A DNA stretch of 64,000 bases from an uncultured Phocaeicola sp. (GCA_944320135.1 CALUGI010000011.1:23466-87465); one strand, 5' to 3'; shown: positions 8,474 to 17,151, counted from the stretch's first letter. The notes: generated by a model from the sequence alone, not told the origin. Numbers and translations: made by a program.

Positions 8474-9142
8474 ATGGCAAAATTCGACAAGATAGCCGTG
8501 TTGACCAAGATTGGTTCAACCGGAATGGTGCCCGTGTTCTATCACAAGGATGCGGAAGTGGCAAAAAAAGTGGTGAAAGCATGTTACGACGGCGGCGTGC
8601 GCGCATTTGAATTCACCAATCGCGGCGATTTCGCCCACGAAGTATTTGCCGAAGTGGTGAAGTTCGCTGCAAAAGAATGCCCGGAAATGGCGATGGGAGT
8701 GGGGTCGGTTGTAGATCCGGCTACTGCCGCTCTCTACATCCAGCTGGGCGCCAACTTCGTAGTAGGCCCGTTGTTCAACCCCGAAATCGCCAAGGTGTGC
8801 AACCGCCGTCTGGTGGCTTACACTCCCGGATGCGGAAGCGTGTCTGAAGTGGGCTTCGCGCAGGAACTGGGCTGCGACCTCTGCAAGATTTTCCCCGGCG
8901 ACGTGCTCGGTCCGAAACTCGTGAAAGGAATGCTGGCTCCGATGCCGTGGTCGAAACTGATGGTGACCGGCGGTGTAGAACCGACTCAGGAAAACCTGAC
9001 TTCCTGGATTAAGGCAGGCGTGTTCTGCGTAGGAATGGGTTCGAAGCTCTTCCCGAAAGACAAAGTGGCTGCCGAAGATTGGGCTTATGTCACCGACAAA
9101 TGCAAGGAAGCTCTCGGCTATATCGCAGAAGCCCGCAAGTAA
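8474..9142 (+). CDS. eda: KDPG/KHG aldolase
   Basis: A 222-residue class I aldolase of the Entner-Doudoroff/hexuronate route. Schiff-base lysine K138 lies in CKIFPGD, and the general acid/base E46 in [17 protein letters not shown] and VTGGVEPT are the usual phosphate-loop regions. It splits KDPG into pyruvate and glyceraldehyde-3-phosphate. It is second gene of the kdgK operon and is followed by a strong terminator, so the transcript ends here. Confidence 0.94.
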   Translation: MAKFDKIAVLTKIGSTGMVPVFYHKDAEVAKKVVKACYDGGVRAFEFTNRGDFAHEVFAEVVKFAAKECPEMAMGVGSVVDPATAALYIQLGANFVVGPLFNPEIAKVCNRRLVAYTPGCGSVSEVGFAQELGCDLCKIFPGDVLGPKLVKGMLAPMPWSKLMVTGGVEPTQENLTSWIKAGVFCVGMGSKLFPKDKVAAEDWAYVTDKCKEALGYIAEARK

Positions 9143-9181
9143 GATTGCAGAAATTCATTTTGTTTAAAGGTGTATAAATGG

Positions 9182-9223
9182 GAAAGCCCCATCTCGTGCC
9201 GCAACGCATGAGGTGGGGCTTTC
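9182..9223 (+). terminator. Terminator of kdgK-eda
   Basis: A 14-bp stem with one mismatch (GAAAGCCCCA... against ...TGGGGCTTTC) surrounds a 14-nt loop. The T-tract is short, but the stem is long and GC-rich. Confidence 0.75.
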
Positions 9224-9341
9224 TCGTGTCTGCGCCTCCGCTTGATATCCTTTCAAGAAAACTCCGCCGCCTTTTGCCGGAAGGTCCGGCGTTTTGAGCG
9301 GGAAAATCGGGCGAAAAAAAACGATAAACCGGCACAAGGTA

Positions 9342-9372
9342 TTGAATAAGTCGGCAAAAGTTTTTACCTTTG
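9342..9372 (+). promoter_or_regulatory. Promoter of the Nif3-like gene
   Basis: TTG at 9342-9344, 20 nt, then TACCTTTG at 9365-9372. The ATG at 9393 is about 20 nt downstream. The longer in-frame reading that begins at 9294 would start upstream of this promoter and is therefore unlikely. Confidence 0.75.
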
Positions 9373-9392
9373 CACGGAAGTTTTCACAGCAC

Positions 9393-10487
9393 ATGAAAAT
9401 TAAAGAAATTGTAAGCGCCCTTGAGACATTCGCGCCTCTGCCCTTGCAAGACGGATTCGACAACGCCGGACTGCAAGTGGGGTTGACAGATGCGGAAGCT
9501 ACAGGGGCTTTGTTGTGTTTAGACGTGACCGAAGCCGTGATTGACGAAGCTGTCGCATTGGGCTTCAACCTGATTGTGTCGCATCATCCGCTGATATTCA
9601 AAGGCTGCAAGTCGGTTACAGGCCGAGACTACGTGGAACGCTGCGTGATGAAAGCCATCAAGAACGACATAACCGTATTCTCGATGCACACCAACTTGGA
9701 CAACGCTCCGCAGGGAGTGAACTGCAAGATTGCGGAAAAGATAGGGCTGCGCGATGTAAACATCCTCGACCCGAAAGACGACATGCTGCTCAAGCTGGTT
9801 ACGTTCGTTCCCGTCGCGAATGCAGAAAGCGTGCGCCGGGCCCTGTTTGGGGCCGGATGCGGCTGCATAGGCAATTACGATTCGTGCAGCTACGGCGTGA
9901 AAGGAGAAGGAACGTTCCGCGCACAGGAGGGTTGCCGGCCGTATTGCGGGGCAATCGGCGAAACGCATGTCGAACCGGAAGTGCGCATCGAAACGGTAAT
10001 CCCTGCATTCCGCAGCCGGGAAGCGGTGAAGGCATTGGTCGCTGCCCATCCATATGAGGAGCCGGTTTACGACCTCTATCCGCTGCGAAACGCCTGGAAC
10101 CAGGCAGGAGCAGGGGTGATAGGGGTGCTGGAAGAGCCGGAAACGGAAACCGATTTCCTGCGCCGAATCAAAAAAACGTTCGAAGCCGGATGCGTGAAGC
10201 ACTCGCGCATGAACGGACGCCTCATCCGCACCGTGGCGTTGTGCGGAGGCGCAGGAGCTTTTCTGCTGCCGAAAGCCGTGGCCGCCCGTGCCGACGTGTT
10301 CATCACCGGGGAGGTGAAATATCACGACTACTTCAGCTACGAGAACGACATCCTGATAGCTGAAATCGGACACTACGAGAGCGAACAATACACAAAAGAC
10401 ATTTTATACTCAATCATACGGGAAATGTTCCCGACACTTGAGGCAAGCATGACTCGTGTCGACACAAATCCCGTCAAATATCTATGA
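9393..10487 (+). CDS. Nif3-like dinuclear metal centre protein (YqfO type)
   Basis: The 364-residue protein begins MKIKEIVSALETFAP and contains the Nif3 motifs GFDNAGLQVG, SHHPLIFKG (paired histidines) and, near the C terminus, the EIGHYESEQ metal-binding segment. Length is that of the long YqfO/Nif3 form with an inserted domain between the two metal-binding halves, rather than the ~250-aa YbgI form. Biochemical role is uncertain (GTP cyclohydrolase 1 type 2 naming is historical). It overlaps the next gene's potential start at ATGA, and the same pair is common in Bacteroidetes. Confidence 0.9.
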   Translation: MKIKEIVSALETFAPLPLQDGFDNAGLQVGLTDAEATGALLCLDVTEAVIDEAVALGFNLIVSHHPLIFKGCKSVTGRDYVERCVMKAIKNDITVFSMHTNLDNAPQGVNCKIAEKIGLRDVNILDPKDDMLLKLVTFVPVANAESVRRALFGAGCGCIGNYDSCSYGVKGEGTFRAQEGCRPYCGAIGETHVEPEVRIETVIPAFRSREAVKALVAAHPYEEPVYDLYPLRNAWNQAGAGVIGVLEEPETETDFLRRIKKTFEAGCVKHSRMNGRLIRTVALCGGAGAFLLPKAVAARADVFITGEVKYHDYFSYENDILIAEIGHYESEQYTKDILYSIIREMFPTLEASMTRVDTNPVKYL

Positions 10488-10489
10488 AT

Positions 10490-11284
10490 ATGGCAAAAGA
10501 AGTGAAGAAAGATCCCAATGAAATGAGCGTGGAAGAGAAGCTGAGTGCGCTGTACCAGTTGCAGACGTTAGTGTCAGAAATCGACAAAATCAAGACGCTG
10601 AGGGGCGAGCTCCCGCTCGAAGTGCAGGACTTGGAAGACGAAGTGACAGGTCTGACTACCCGCATTGAAAAAATTAAAAGCGAGATTGACGAACTGAAGT
10701 CGAACATCGCAGGCAAGAAAATCGAGATAGAGACGGCCAAGGCTTCCATTGAAAAATACAAAGCCCAGCAGGAGAACGTGCGCAACAACCGCGAATTTGA
10801 CGTGCTGAGCAAGGAAATCGAATTTCAGACGCTGGAAGTGGAACTTTCCGAGAAACGCATCAGAGAATACACGGCTGCGGTGAAGGCGAAAGAGGAAGAA
10901 ATCGTAAAGAGCAACGAGCTGCTGGAAGAAAGACAGAAGGACCTGGAAGTGAAAAAGACGGAGCTTGACGACATCATCTCCGAAACGAAACAGGAAGAAG
11001 AAAAGCTGCGCGACAAGGCTAAGACGGTGGAAGGAACCATCGAACCCCGCTTGCTGCAGGCGTTCAAGCGCATCCGCAAGAACTCTCACAACGGTTTGGC
11101 CATCACATACGTGCAGCGCGATGCGTGCGGAGGGTGCTTCAACAAAATTCCGCCCCAGAAACAGCTGGACATCCGCATGCGGAAGAAAATCATCGTTTGC
11201 GAATATTGCGGGCGCATCATGATTGACCCGGAACTGGCAGGCGTGGAGCAGGAAAAGCCTGCGGACACGAAAGCAAAGAAATGA
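10490..11284 (+). CDS. Coiled-coil protein with C4 zinc ribbon
   Basis: About 264 residues. Residues 10-190 are strongly charged heptad-like helix, predicted as a long antiparallel coiled coil. The C terminus holds CGGCFNK and CEYCGR, a CxxC...CxxC zinc ribbon of the zf-RING_7 family. ATGs at 10484 (overlapping the previous stop) and 10490 are both possible; MAKEVKKD at 10490 matches the usual start of the family. Function is not established; such proteins are suspected nucleic-acid or tRNA-related factors. It is translationally coupled to the Nif3-like gene. Confidence 0.85.
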   Translation: MAKEVKKDPNEMSVEEKLSALYQLQTLVSEIDKIKTLRGELPLEVQDLEDEVTGLTTRIEKIKSEIDELKSNIAGKKIEIETAKASIEKYKAQQENVRNNREFDVLSKEIEFQTLEVELSEKRIREYTAAVKAKEEEIVKSNELLEERQKDLEVKKTELDDIISETKQEEEKLRDKAKTVEGTIEPRLLQAFKRIRKNSHNGLAITYVQRDACGGCFNKIPPQKQLDIRMRKKIIVCEYCGRIMIDPELAGVEQEKPADTKAKK

Positions 11285-11309
11285 TTCGGGCCGCGATGCC
11301 TGCCGGCGG

Positions 11310-11352
11310 AAAGGCCGCAAAGCGACAGAAAGGGAGTCGCCTTGCGGCCTTT
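11310..11352. terminator. Bidirectional terminator
   Basis: A 17-bp stem with a single mismatch (11310-11326 with 11336-11352, 9-nt loop) lies between two convergent genes and has a T-rich right flank. Confidence 0.85.
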
Positions 11353-11359
11353 CCCTTTT

Positions 11360-11812
11360 CTACTCAAGCTCCGTGTAGAAGGGAATGTCTGGCAGGAAAC
11401 GGCAGGCCTTCGACGCATAGTCGATGAAGCAGCAGTAGTGACGGATGCCGTTCGTCACAATCAAGTAGCGCACCCTCAGCGCCATGTTGTAGCGCGTAAT
11501 CTGGTCGAATACCGCCTGCGTAATCTCCACTTCCGGCGCCTTGTATTCCACAATCATCCGGGGCTGCAGGTCGCGGCCGTAAAGCACTGTGTCGCACCGC
11601 TTCTTCGTGCCGTTCAGCACAATCTGGATTTCATTGGCAAGAAGCCCTCCCGGATAACCCTTATGTTCTGTCAGGAAATGGACGAAATGCTGGCGCACCC
11701 ATTCTTCAGGCGTCAGCGCAACGTATTTTTTCCTCAGCGTGTCGAAAATATAGTTTTTCCCTTCTTTGGAAACAATTTTATGGGAATAAGCAGGCAGGTT
11801 TAATGACAACAT
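11360..11812 (-). CDS. HsdR-N-like PD-(D/E)xK nuclease-fold protein
   Basis: A 150-residue protein matching the type I restriction enzyme R N-terminal domain family (HSDR_N_2) that occurs as a free-standing gene in Bacteroidetes. The putative active site is the Asp in CDTVLYGRD followed by IVEYKAP (E-x-K). No helicase, HsdM or HsdS gene is nearby, so it is not part of a restriction system here. It is divergent from the AMP nucleosidase gene. Role unknown; the nuclease fold is a family statement. Confidence 0.8.
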   Translation of the reverse strand: MLSLNLPAYSHKIVSKEGKNYIFDTLRKKYVALTPEEWVRQHFVHFLTEHKGYPGGLLANEIQIVLNGTKKRCDTVLYGRDLQPRMIVEYKAPEVEITQAVFDQITRYNMALRVRYLIVTNGIRHYCCFIDYASKACRFLPDIPFYTELE

Positions 11813-12001
11813 TTCGTAAATTTGCAGTTAAAGTTTATCCGAGCCGGATGCCCTCCGCGAACCCGGTCTTCGCTTCGTCAGAAGGCAGGCGCGTTCCGGA
11901 GGAAACGTGCGGACGCTTTTTCCGCCTGCGGCGGGCTTTCCGCCCAAACGCCTGCGGGCGCGCGCCGTCCGGTTTCCGGATGCAAAAGTACGAAAAAGAA
12001 T

Positions 12002-12778
12002 ATGAAAACGAAAGAAGAAATAGTGGCGAACTGGCTGCCGCGCTACACCAAACGCAGGCTGGAGGATTTCGGCGAATACATCCTGCTGACCAACTTCAAC
12101 AAGTATGTAGAGATTTTTGCCGAACGCTTCCAGGTGCCGATACTGGGGCGTGACGCGAACATGACTTCGGCATGTGCGGAAGGCATCACAATCGTCAATT
12201 TCGGAATGGGAAGCCCGAATGCGGCCATCGTCATGGACTTGCTGAGTGCGGTGCATCCCAAAGCATGCCTGTTTCTGGGGAAGTGCGGAGGAATCTCGAA
12301 GAAGAACCGGATAGGCGACTTCATCCTTCCCATCGCGGCCATTCGCGGAGAAGGGACGTCGAACGACTATTACCCGCCTGAGGTGCCCGCGCTTCCGGCT
12401 TTCATGCTACAGCGTGCCGTGTCGTCGGCCATCCGCGACCATGCTCACGACTATTGGACGGGGACGGTCTACACCACCAACCGCCGCATTTGGGAGCACG
12501 ACGAAGATTTCAAGCGGTATTTGGTGAAGACGAGGGCAATGGCGGTGGACATGGAGACCGCCACGCTGTTCACCTGCGGATTCGCCAACCATATACCTAC
12601 GGGGGCTTTGCTGCTGGTATCCGACCAGCCGATGATTCCGGAAGGGGTGAAGACCGAGCAAAGCGATTCGTTAGTCACTGAAAACTTCGTCAGCGAGCAT
12701 GTGGAAATCGGCGTAACGGCGCTCCGCATGATTATCGATGAAAAACGAACCGTCAAGCATCTGAAATTCGACTGGTAG
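12002..12778 (+). CDS. amn: AMP nucleosidase
   Basis: A 258-residue member of the purine nucleoside phosphorylase superfamily, the short AMP nucleosidase form of Bacteroidetes without the long N-terminal domain of E. coli Amn. It hydrolyses AMP to adenine and ribose-5-phosphate. Visible features include GMGSPNAAIVMDLL, FLGKCGGIS and the late motif AMAVDMETATLF that contacts the ribose. The start is placed at MKTKEEIVANWLPRY; an in-frame upstream extension to 11822 is GC-rich and low in family similarity. A perfect -7 (TAAATTTG, 11817-11824) lies 178 nt upstream and may drive it with a long leader. Confidence 0.88.
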   Translation: MKTKEEIVANWLPRYTKRRLEDFGEYILLTNFNKYVEIFAERFQVPILGRDANMTSACAEGITIVNFGMGSPNAAIVMDLLSAVHPKACLFLGKCGGISKKNRIGDFILPIAAIRGEGTSNDYYPPEVPALPAFMLQRAVSSAIRDHAHDYWTGTVYTTNRRIWEHDEDFKRYLVKTRAMAVDMETATLFTCGFANHIPTGALLLVSDQPMIPEGVKTEQSDSLVTENFVSEHVEIGVTALRMIIDEKRTVKHLKFDW

Positions 12779-12780
12779 AA

Positions 12781-13797
12781 ATGCAAAAAGAAGCCACATA
12801 CGAGGAAATCGTGCGAAATCTGAAGAACCGCACGTATGCCCCTGTCTATTTCCTGATGGGGGAAGAAGACTATTATATCGACCGCATAGCCGACTGCATA
12901 TTGGATACGGTGCTGACCGACGCGGAGAAGGAGTTTAACCTGACTGTCCTTTTCGGCATGGATACGGACATTGCTGCGGTCATCAACGCGGCACGCCGCT
13001 ACCCTATGATGTCGGAACATCAGGTGGTGGTGGTAAAGGAAGCGCAAAACCTGAAGAATATAGACAACTTGAGCTATTATCTTCAGAAACCTTTGCCGTC
13101 AACCGTCCTTGTTTTGTGCTACAAGCACGGCACTCTTGACCGTCGGAAAAAAATTGTGGCGGAGATAGAAAAGACGGGAGTGCTTTTCGAATCGAAAAAG
13201 CTGAAGGAAAGCCAGCTGCCCGCGTTCATCTCGTCATATCTCAAGCGGAAAAAGGTGGAAATCGAGCCTAAGGCTTCAGAGATGATGGCCGAGTTTGTGG
13301 GAACCGACCTCAACCGGATGGCAGGAGAATTGGAGAAATTGATAATCACGTTGCCCGCAGGACAACGGCGTATCACCCCCGAACAAATAGAGCGGAATAT
13401 CGGCATCAGCAAGGACTACAACAATTTTGAACTGAGAAACGCGCTGATAGAGAAAAACGTGCTGAAAGCCAACATGATAGTGAAGTATTTCGAGGAAAAC
13501 CCGAAAAGCAACCCGCTGCAGATGACGCTGGCCGTGCTTTTCAACTTCTTCTCGAATCTGATGCTGGCCTACTACGCTCCGCAAAAAAACGACCAGGGAA
13601 TCGCCGCCCAGCTCGGTTTGCGTTCTCCGTGGCAGGCTAAAGACTATATGAGGGCCATGCAGCAGTATTCGGGAGTGAAGGTGATGAAGATTATCAACGC
13701 GATACGCAACTGCGATGCAAGGTCGAAAGGGATAGACAACGCATCTGCACCCGACGGAGAGCTTCTCCGCGAACTGGTTTATTTCATCCTTCATTGA
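12781..13797 (+). CDS. holA: DNA polymerase III subunit delta
   Basis: The 338-residue protein begins with the typical delta-subunit segment PVYFLMGEEDYYIDRIADCI and continues through the three-domain AAA+-like clamp-loader fold (VVVVKEAQNL in the N-terminal domain; a helical collar domain at the end). It opens the beta clamp during loading. It starts 2 bp after the amn stop, so the two are one operon. The delta subunit naturally lacks a functional Walker A motif, as here. Confidence 0.92.
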   Translation: MQKEATYEEIVRNLKNRTYAPVYFLMGEEDYYIDRIADCILDTVLTDAEKEFNLTVLFGMDTDIAAVINAARRYPMMSEHQVVVVKEAQNLKNIDNLSYYLQKPLPSTVLVLCYKHGTLDRRKKIVAEIEKTGVLFESKKLKESQLPAFISSYLKRKKVEIEPKASEMMAEFVGTDLNRMAGELEKLIITLPAGQRRITPEQIERNIGISKDYNNFELRNALIEKNVLKANMIVKYFEENPKSNPLQMTLAVLFNFFSNLMLAYYAPQKNDQGIAAQLGLRSPWQAKDYMRAMQQYSGVKVMKIINAIRNCDARSKGIDNASAPDGELLRELVYFILH

Positions 13798-13842
13798 AGC
13801 GGGGGAAACCTGTCGGGAAAAAGTTCGCGGAGCTTTATTTGA

Positions 13843-13887
13843 AACGCCGCCTGTTTTGCAAATCAAGACGGGGCGGCGTTATTTTTT
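13843..13887 (+). terminator. Terminator of amn-holA
   Basis: AACGCCGCC (13843-13851) pairs perfectly with GGCGGCGTT (13872-13880) and is followed by ATTTTTTT. Confidence 0.9.
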
Positions 13888-13952
13888 TGTCGGCGGCCAT
13901 TTGAGGGAAGACGGCTTTTTACAAAATGAAATTCCATTGACAAAAGCTGCAA

Positions 13953-14310
13953 ATTTACCGATGTAAATCCAAATACAGAAACTACTTTAGTAATAAACCA
14001 ACCGTTTTTATGTAAATCATCTCCATATTTCAACATAAATTCAGGAGAGTAAAAACAAGATGCGCAGCCGATTGCAAGATGTAAACGAATAAAAATACAC
14101 CAATATCTGTTGGATTAATTTGTTAATAACCAATAATATACTCAACATTTGCAGAAGCATTGCTCCAAACAGTCGACTTTTTGATGAATAAACAGCCGAT
14201 ATACATCTGTAAAGGCTGCGCATGTATATATAATCATAGGTAAATCAAATTGTTATATGGATACATTGAAGTGAAAAAGCAGAATTTTACATCAGTAATT
14301 ACATCCGTAA
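13953..14310. promoter_or_regulatory. AT-rich control region with three TTAC-N4-GTAA dyads
   Basis: The interval 13888-14431 carries no convincing gene and is far more AT-rich than its surroundings. It contains three copies of TTAC-N4-GTAA: one inside the longer dyad ATTTAC-CGAT-GTAAAT (13953-13968) and two exactly adjacent 12-bp copies, TTACATCAGTAA (14287-14298) and TTACATCCGTAA (14299-14310). Further half sites (GTAAAT, TTTAC) are scattered in between and up to the start of the XRE gene. This looks like an operator array for that DNA-binding protein. Confidence 0.55.
14060..14223. repeat. Inverted repeat flanking 144 bp of AT-rich DNA
   Basis: ATGCGCAGCC (14060-14069) and its exact reverse complement GGCTGCGCAT (14214-14223) bracket an AT-rich segment. 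Just inside, AGATGTA and TACATCT also match. It could be a small RNA with a long closing stem, a remnant mobile element, or chance. Confidence 0.4.
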
Positions 14311-14369
14311 CTTTCCGAATGTATAACCATGTTTTCTTTTTGTAATTTACACAATTCAAAAGAAAATTC

Positions 14370-14400
14370 TTGCATTTACAAATGCAATTTACTACTTTTG
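14370..14400 (+). promoter_or_regulatory. Promoter and autoregulatory operator of the XRE gene
   Basis: TTG (14370-14372), 20 nt, TACTTTTG (14393-14400). The perfect dyad TTGCATTT-AC-AAATGCAA (14370-14387) covers the -33 element and spacer, and a half site ATGCAAAT follows at about 14413. A repressor bound there would block its own promoter. Confidence 0.7.
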
Positions 14401-14431
14401 TAATCGAAAAGAATGCAAATTCCAGAAGTAA

Positions 14432-14890
14432 ATGAAGGAGAGAATCTATAAAATCATGCAGAAAGAGGGGCTTTCCCAAGGAGAATTTGCCGAAAAAATC
14501 GGCATCTCCCAATCCAACTTGTCGCACATTTTCGGAGCGCGAGGACAAAAGCCCAGTTTGGATGTCGTGATGGGCATCCATAAGGCGTATCCTTATGTAA
14601 ATTTGGATTGGCTGCTCTACGGCGAAGGGGAAATGGAAAACGGAAAAATCCATTCCGATGCCCCTGCCTCCGCCTCTGAGGGCGTCGAGAATCCGATATT
14701 CGGGCACAAAGCGTCTGGTGCTCCCGACCTTTTCAGCGTCAATGCCTCGGAATCCCCTTCCGTACCGCAAAAAGAGACTGTGGTAGAGCGGATTAAATAT
14801 GTAGAAAAGCCGCAGCCGAAGATTACGGAAATAAGAATTTTCTTCGACAACGGCACGTTTGAGGTTTTCAAGCCTGAAAGCGGCCGATGA
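14432..14890 (+). CDS. XRE-family transcriptional regulator (phage-repressor-like)
   Basis: A 152-residue protein with an N-terminal lambda-repressor-type HTH (about 5-62: GLSQGEFAEKIGISQSNLSH is the DNA-reading part), a low-complexity linker rich in Ser, Ala and Pro (about 75-115), and a short C-terminal segment ITEIRIFFDNGTFEVFKPE. No peptidase domain is present, so it is not a LexA-type cleavable repressor. It is a single gene, without phage genes around it, preceded by an AT-rich region with repeated dyads and followed 21 bp later by a convergent AraC gene. Target genes are unknown; autoregulation is suggested by the promoter-overlapping dyad. Confidence 0.85.
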   Translation: MKERIYKIMQKEGLSQGEFAEKIGISQSNLSHIFGARGQKPSLDVVMGIHKAYPYVNLDWLLYGEGEMENGKIHSDAPASASEGVENPIFGHKASGAPDLFSVNASESPSVPQKETVVERIKYVEKPQPKITEIRIFFDNGTFEVFKPESGR

Positions 14891-14912
14891 GGGGCGGTTC
14901 GTGTTGCGCCCC
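14891..14912. terminator. Bidirectional hairpin between convergent regulators
   Basis: GGGGCG (14891-14896) pairs with CGCCCC (14907-14912), 10-nt loop, filling almost the whole gap between the XRE and AraC stop codons. No T-tract, so efficiency is uncertain. Confidence 0.5.
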
Positions 14913-15817
14913 TATACCACCTGCAGTTTCCGGTATTCGTTCGGCGACTGCCCTACATGCTTTTTGAACACCCTGTTGAAGTGTTGGGAGTATTGAAAGC
15001 CCAGTTCGTCCGCTATCTGTCCGACCGGCTTCCCGGTTCCGAGCAACATTTCCTTTGCGGTGTCTATGATTTTGTTCTGGATGTATTCTTGCGGCGTTTT
15101 CCCCGTTTCCTTCTTGATCAGGTCGCCGAAATAATTGGGAGACAAGAATACTTTTTCGGCAAAATAGCGGACGGAAGGGATGCCTTCCGCCTGGGGGCTT
15201 CCGCTCTGGAAGTAGGTGTCGAGCAATGTCTCAAAGCGGCTCAGCACGTCTCTGTTCGCTTCCGAGCGTGTGGCGAACTGACGGTTGTAAAAACGCATGC
15301 AGTAGTCTAAAAGAAGCTGGATGTTGCGGGCTATCAGCCGCTTGCTCAGCTTGTCCATAGGGTGCGCAAGCTCCATTTTTATCTTCGCCAAGCAATCGAG
15401 AATGATTCCTCTTTCTTCCTCCGACAGGTGCAGCGCTTCCCGCGAGCTGTAGGAAAAGAAAGAATACGATTTGATTTCTTGCCCCAGCGACGTTCCCTTT
15501 ATCAAATCGGGATGGAATATGATGCCTCTTGCCTGGGGGCGCACTCCTTCCTGCATCTCTATCTCGGCCACCTGCCCCGGCGCAAAACTCACGATAGTTC
15601 CGTCCTGATAGTCGTATGTCTGCTTTCCGTAGCGGATATCGCCGCATTTGGTGTCTTTCAGGAAAAGCGCGTATATGCCGTAATTGACGGCGAAATGCGC
15701 AGGGAAGCGCGTCGCCTCCGACAGGTCGATGACGTTTGCCAGCGGATGCAGCGTTTTTATTCCGAAAATCTTGTTGTACTCGTCTACTGTATCTAACTTT
15801 ATCAGATTCTCTTTCAT
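14912..15817 (-). CDS. AraC-family transcriptional regulator
   Basis: The 301-residue protein has a cupin-like N-terminal sensor region and an AraC DNA-binding domain at about 195-298. The two HTH units are visible as VRYFAEKVFLSPNYFGDLIK and PVGQIADELGFQYSQHFNRV, followed by the family end GQSPNEYRK. AraC proteins of this layout often control efflux or reductase genes, but no adjacent target is evident: it is convergent with the XRE gene and next to the lptF/G terminator. Effector unknown. Confidence 0.9.
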   Translation of the reverse strand: MKENLIKLDTVDEYNKIFGIKTLHPLANVIDLSEATRFPAHFAVNYGIYALFLKDTKCGDIRYGKQTYDYQDGTIVSFAPGQVAEIEMQEGVRPQARGIIFHPDLIKGTSLGQEIKSYSFFSYSSREALHLSEEERGIILDCLAKIKMELAHPMDKLSKRLIARNIQLLLDYCMRFYNRQFATRSEANRDVLSRFETLLDTYFQSGSPQAEGIPSVRYFAEKVFLSPNYFGDLIKKETGKTPQEYIQNKIIDTAKEMLLGTGKPVGQIADELGFQYSQHFNRVFKKHVGQSPNEYRKLQVV

Positions 15818-15941
15818 GGAATGACGTTTCTTGTTGAAGGCAAAAATAGCGATTTTCGGCTATAAGCGGTTTTTCCCGCCCCGTTGCGGTTTGCGATTTA
15901 TGTTTTTTTCGCAGGGAAACGCCGGCGCGGGACGGAAAAGG

Positions 15942-15970
15942 AAAAGCTCCGGAATCATTTCGGAGCTTTT
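15942..15970 (-). terminator. Terminator overlapping the end of the lptF/G gene
   Basis: AAAAGCTCCG/CGGAGCTTTT is a perfect 10-bp stem with a 9-nt loop. The hairpin includes the last codons and stop of the minus-strand gene, followed by TTTTCCTTTTCC. It ends the lon-tgt-lptF/G transcript. Confidence 0.85.
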
Positions 15971-17139
15971 CTATAAAGGTAGATGGCGATAAACAGGTAG
16001 AGGATGTTGGGAATCCACACGGCCAGGTTGGGCGGAGTGTTTCCGTTGATGGCGAAGGTGGACGAAATGGTCTGGAACAGGATATACGAGAAGCTCAGCC
16101 CGATTCCGATTCCCAAATGAAGCCCCATTCCTCCTTTCCTCTTTTGCGAAGAAAGGGAAAGCCCGATAACGGTCAGGATGAAGGCGGCGAAAGATGTCGC
16201 GATTCTCCGGTAGTATTCCACCTCGAACACTTTGATGTTGGCGAAGCCGCGCTGCTTCTGGTTGTCGATGTACCTCCTGAGCTGGCGGCTGGTCATCGTT
16301 TCCTGCTGTCCGCGCGTGATGAGGAAATCTTGCGGCTCCATGTTGATGACGGAGTCCAGACGGTCGCCCCGCATGATGGTCTCGCGCATGCCTTTCATCT
16401 CGCGTATCATATAGTCTTTGATGATCCAGCGGTGCGTGGCGGCGGTGTCGTAGGTGATGCGCCTCGCCGTGAGGTGCGACACCAGCTTGTGGTTCTCAAA
16501 CTTGTCGAGCGAGAAGCGGTAGCCCGTCTTGTTGAAGTTTTCGTAGCGTTCCATGTATGCCACGACCCCCGTGTCCACTTCCAGCTGGATGTTCCGCGCG
16601 TAGTCCGTCTGCCGCTTGTTCTTGTAGACTTCCTCGAACTTCAGCCGCGTGACGCTCCCCGTAGGGATGACCTCCGTGCTCAGCACGTAAGTGACCAACG
16701 CGATGATGGCCGCCGAAATCATGTAGGGCACCATGAGGCGCTTGAAGCTCATTCCGGTGGAGAACATGGCGATAATCTCGGAGTTTTCCGCCAGCTTGGA
16801 GGTAAAGAAGATTACGGCGATGAACACGAACAGAGGGCTGAACAGGTTGGTGTAGTAGGGGATGAAGTTCAGATAATAGTCGAACATGATCGCCTTCAGG
16901 GGAGCCTTGTTGTTGATGAAGTCGTCGATGTTCTCGTTCACGTCGAACACCACCGCAATGGATATAATCAGAGCGATGGCAAAGAAGTACGTCCCCAGAA
17001 ACTTCACGATGATGTATCTGTCGAGCCGCTTCAGCCATTTTTTCTTGAAGGGGTTTCCTTTCAGCAGGCTCCCCGCCCGCCGCTTCATGGCCGGAAGCGC
17101 GCCTCCGGCCCATGCTCTTGTCTTTCGTATCATATTCAT
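15955..17139 (-). CDS. LptF/LptG-family lipopolysaccharide export permease
   Basis: A 394-residue YjgP/YjgQ-family protein: three membrane helices in the N-terminal third (IIVKFLGTYFFAIALIISIA and following), a periplasmic beta-jellyroll-like region (about 170-290), and three more helices at the C terminus (ATSFAAFILTVIGLSLSSQ onwards). It is a transmembrane subunit of the Lpt ABC machine that lifts LPS out of the inner membrane. Which of LptF or LptG cannot be decided by eye. It is last in the minus-strand lon-tgt-lptF/G cluster, 12 bp after tgt. Confidence 0.9.
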   Translation of the reverse strand: MNMIRKTRAWAGGALPAMKRRAGSLLKGNPFKKKWLKRLDRYIIVKFLGTYFFAIALIISIAVVFDVNENIDDFINNKAPLKAIMFDYYLNFIPYYTNLFSPLFVFIAVIFFTSKLAENSEIIAMFSTGMSFKRLMVPYMISAAIIALVTYVLSTEVIPTGSVTRLKFEEVYKNKRQTDYARNIQLEVDTGVVAYMERYENFNKTGYRFSLDKFENHKLVSHLTARRITYDTAATHRWIIKDYMIREMKGMRETIMRGDRLDSVINMEPQDFLITRGQQETMTSRQLRRYIDNQKQRGFANIKVFEVEYYRRIATSFAAFILTVIGLSLSSQKRKGGMGLHLGIGIGLSFSYILFQTISSTFAINGNTPPNLAVWIPNILYLFIAIYLYRKAPK

Positions 17140-17151
17140 CGTATTCTTCTT

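Noticed and set aside
11360-11812. HsdR-N-like gene considered as part of a restriction-modification locus
   Set aside because: No methylase, specificity subunit or helicase nearby; the free-standing form is common in Bacteroidetes.
13888-14431. XRE repressor and AT-rich region considered as a prophage remnant
   Set aside because: No integrase, Cro-like partner, structural gene or attachment repeat was found around it.
14234-14770. Minus-strand frame of 178 codons across the XRE gene and its promoter
   Set aside because: Overlaps the XRE gene antisense and its AT-rich operator region; Phe/Tyr/Lys-rich composition is that of AT-rich non-coding DNA.
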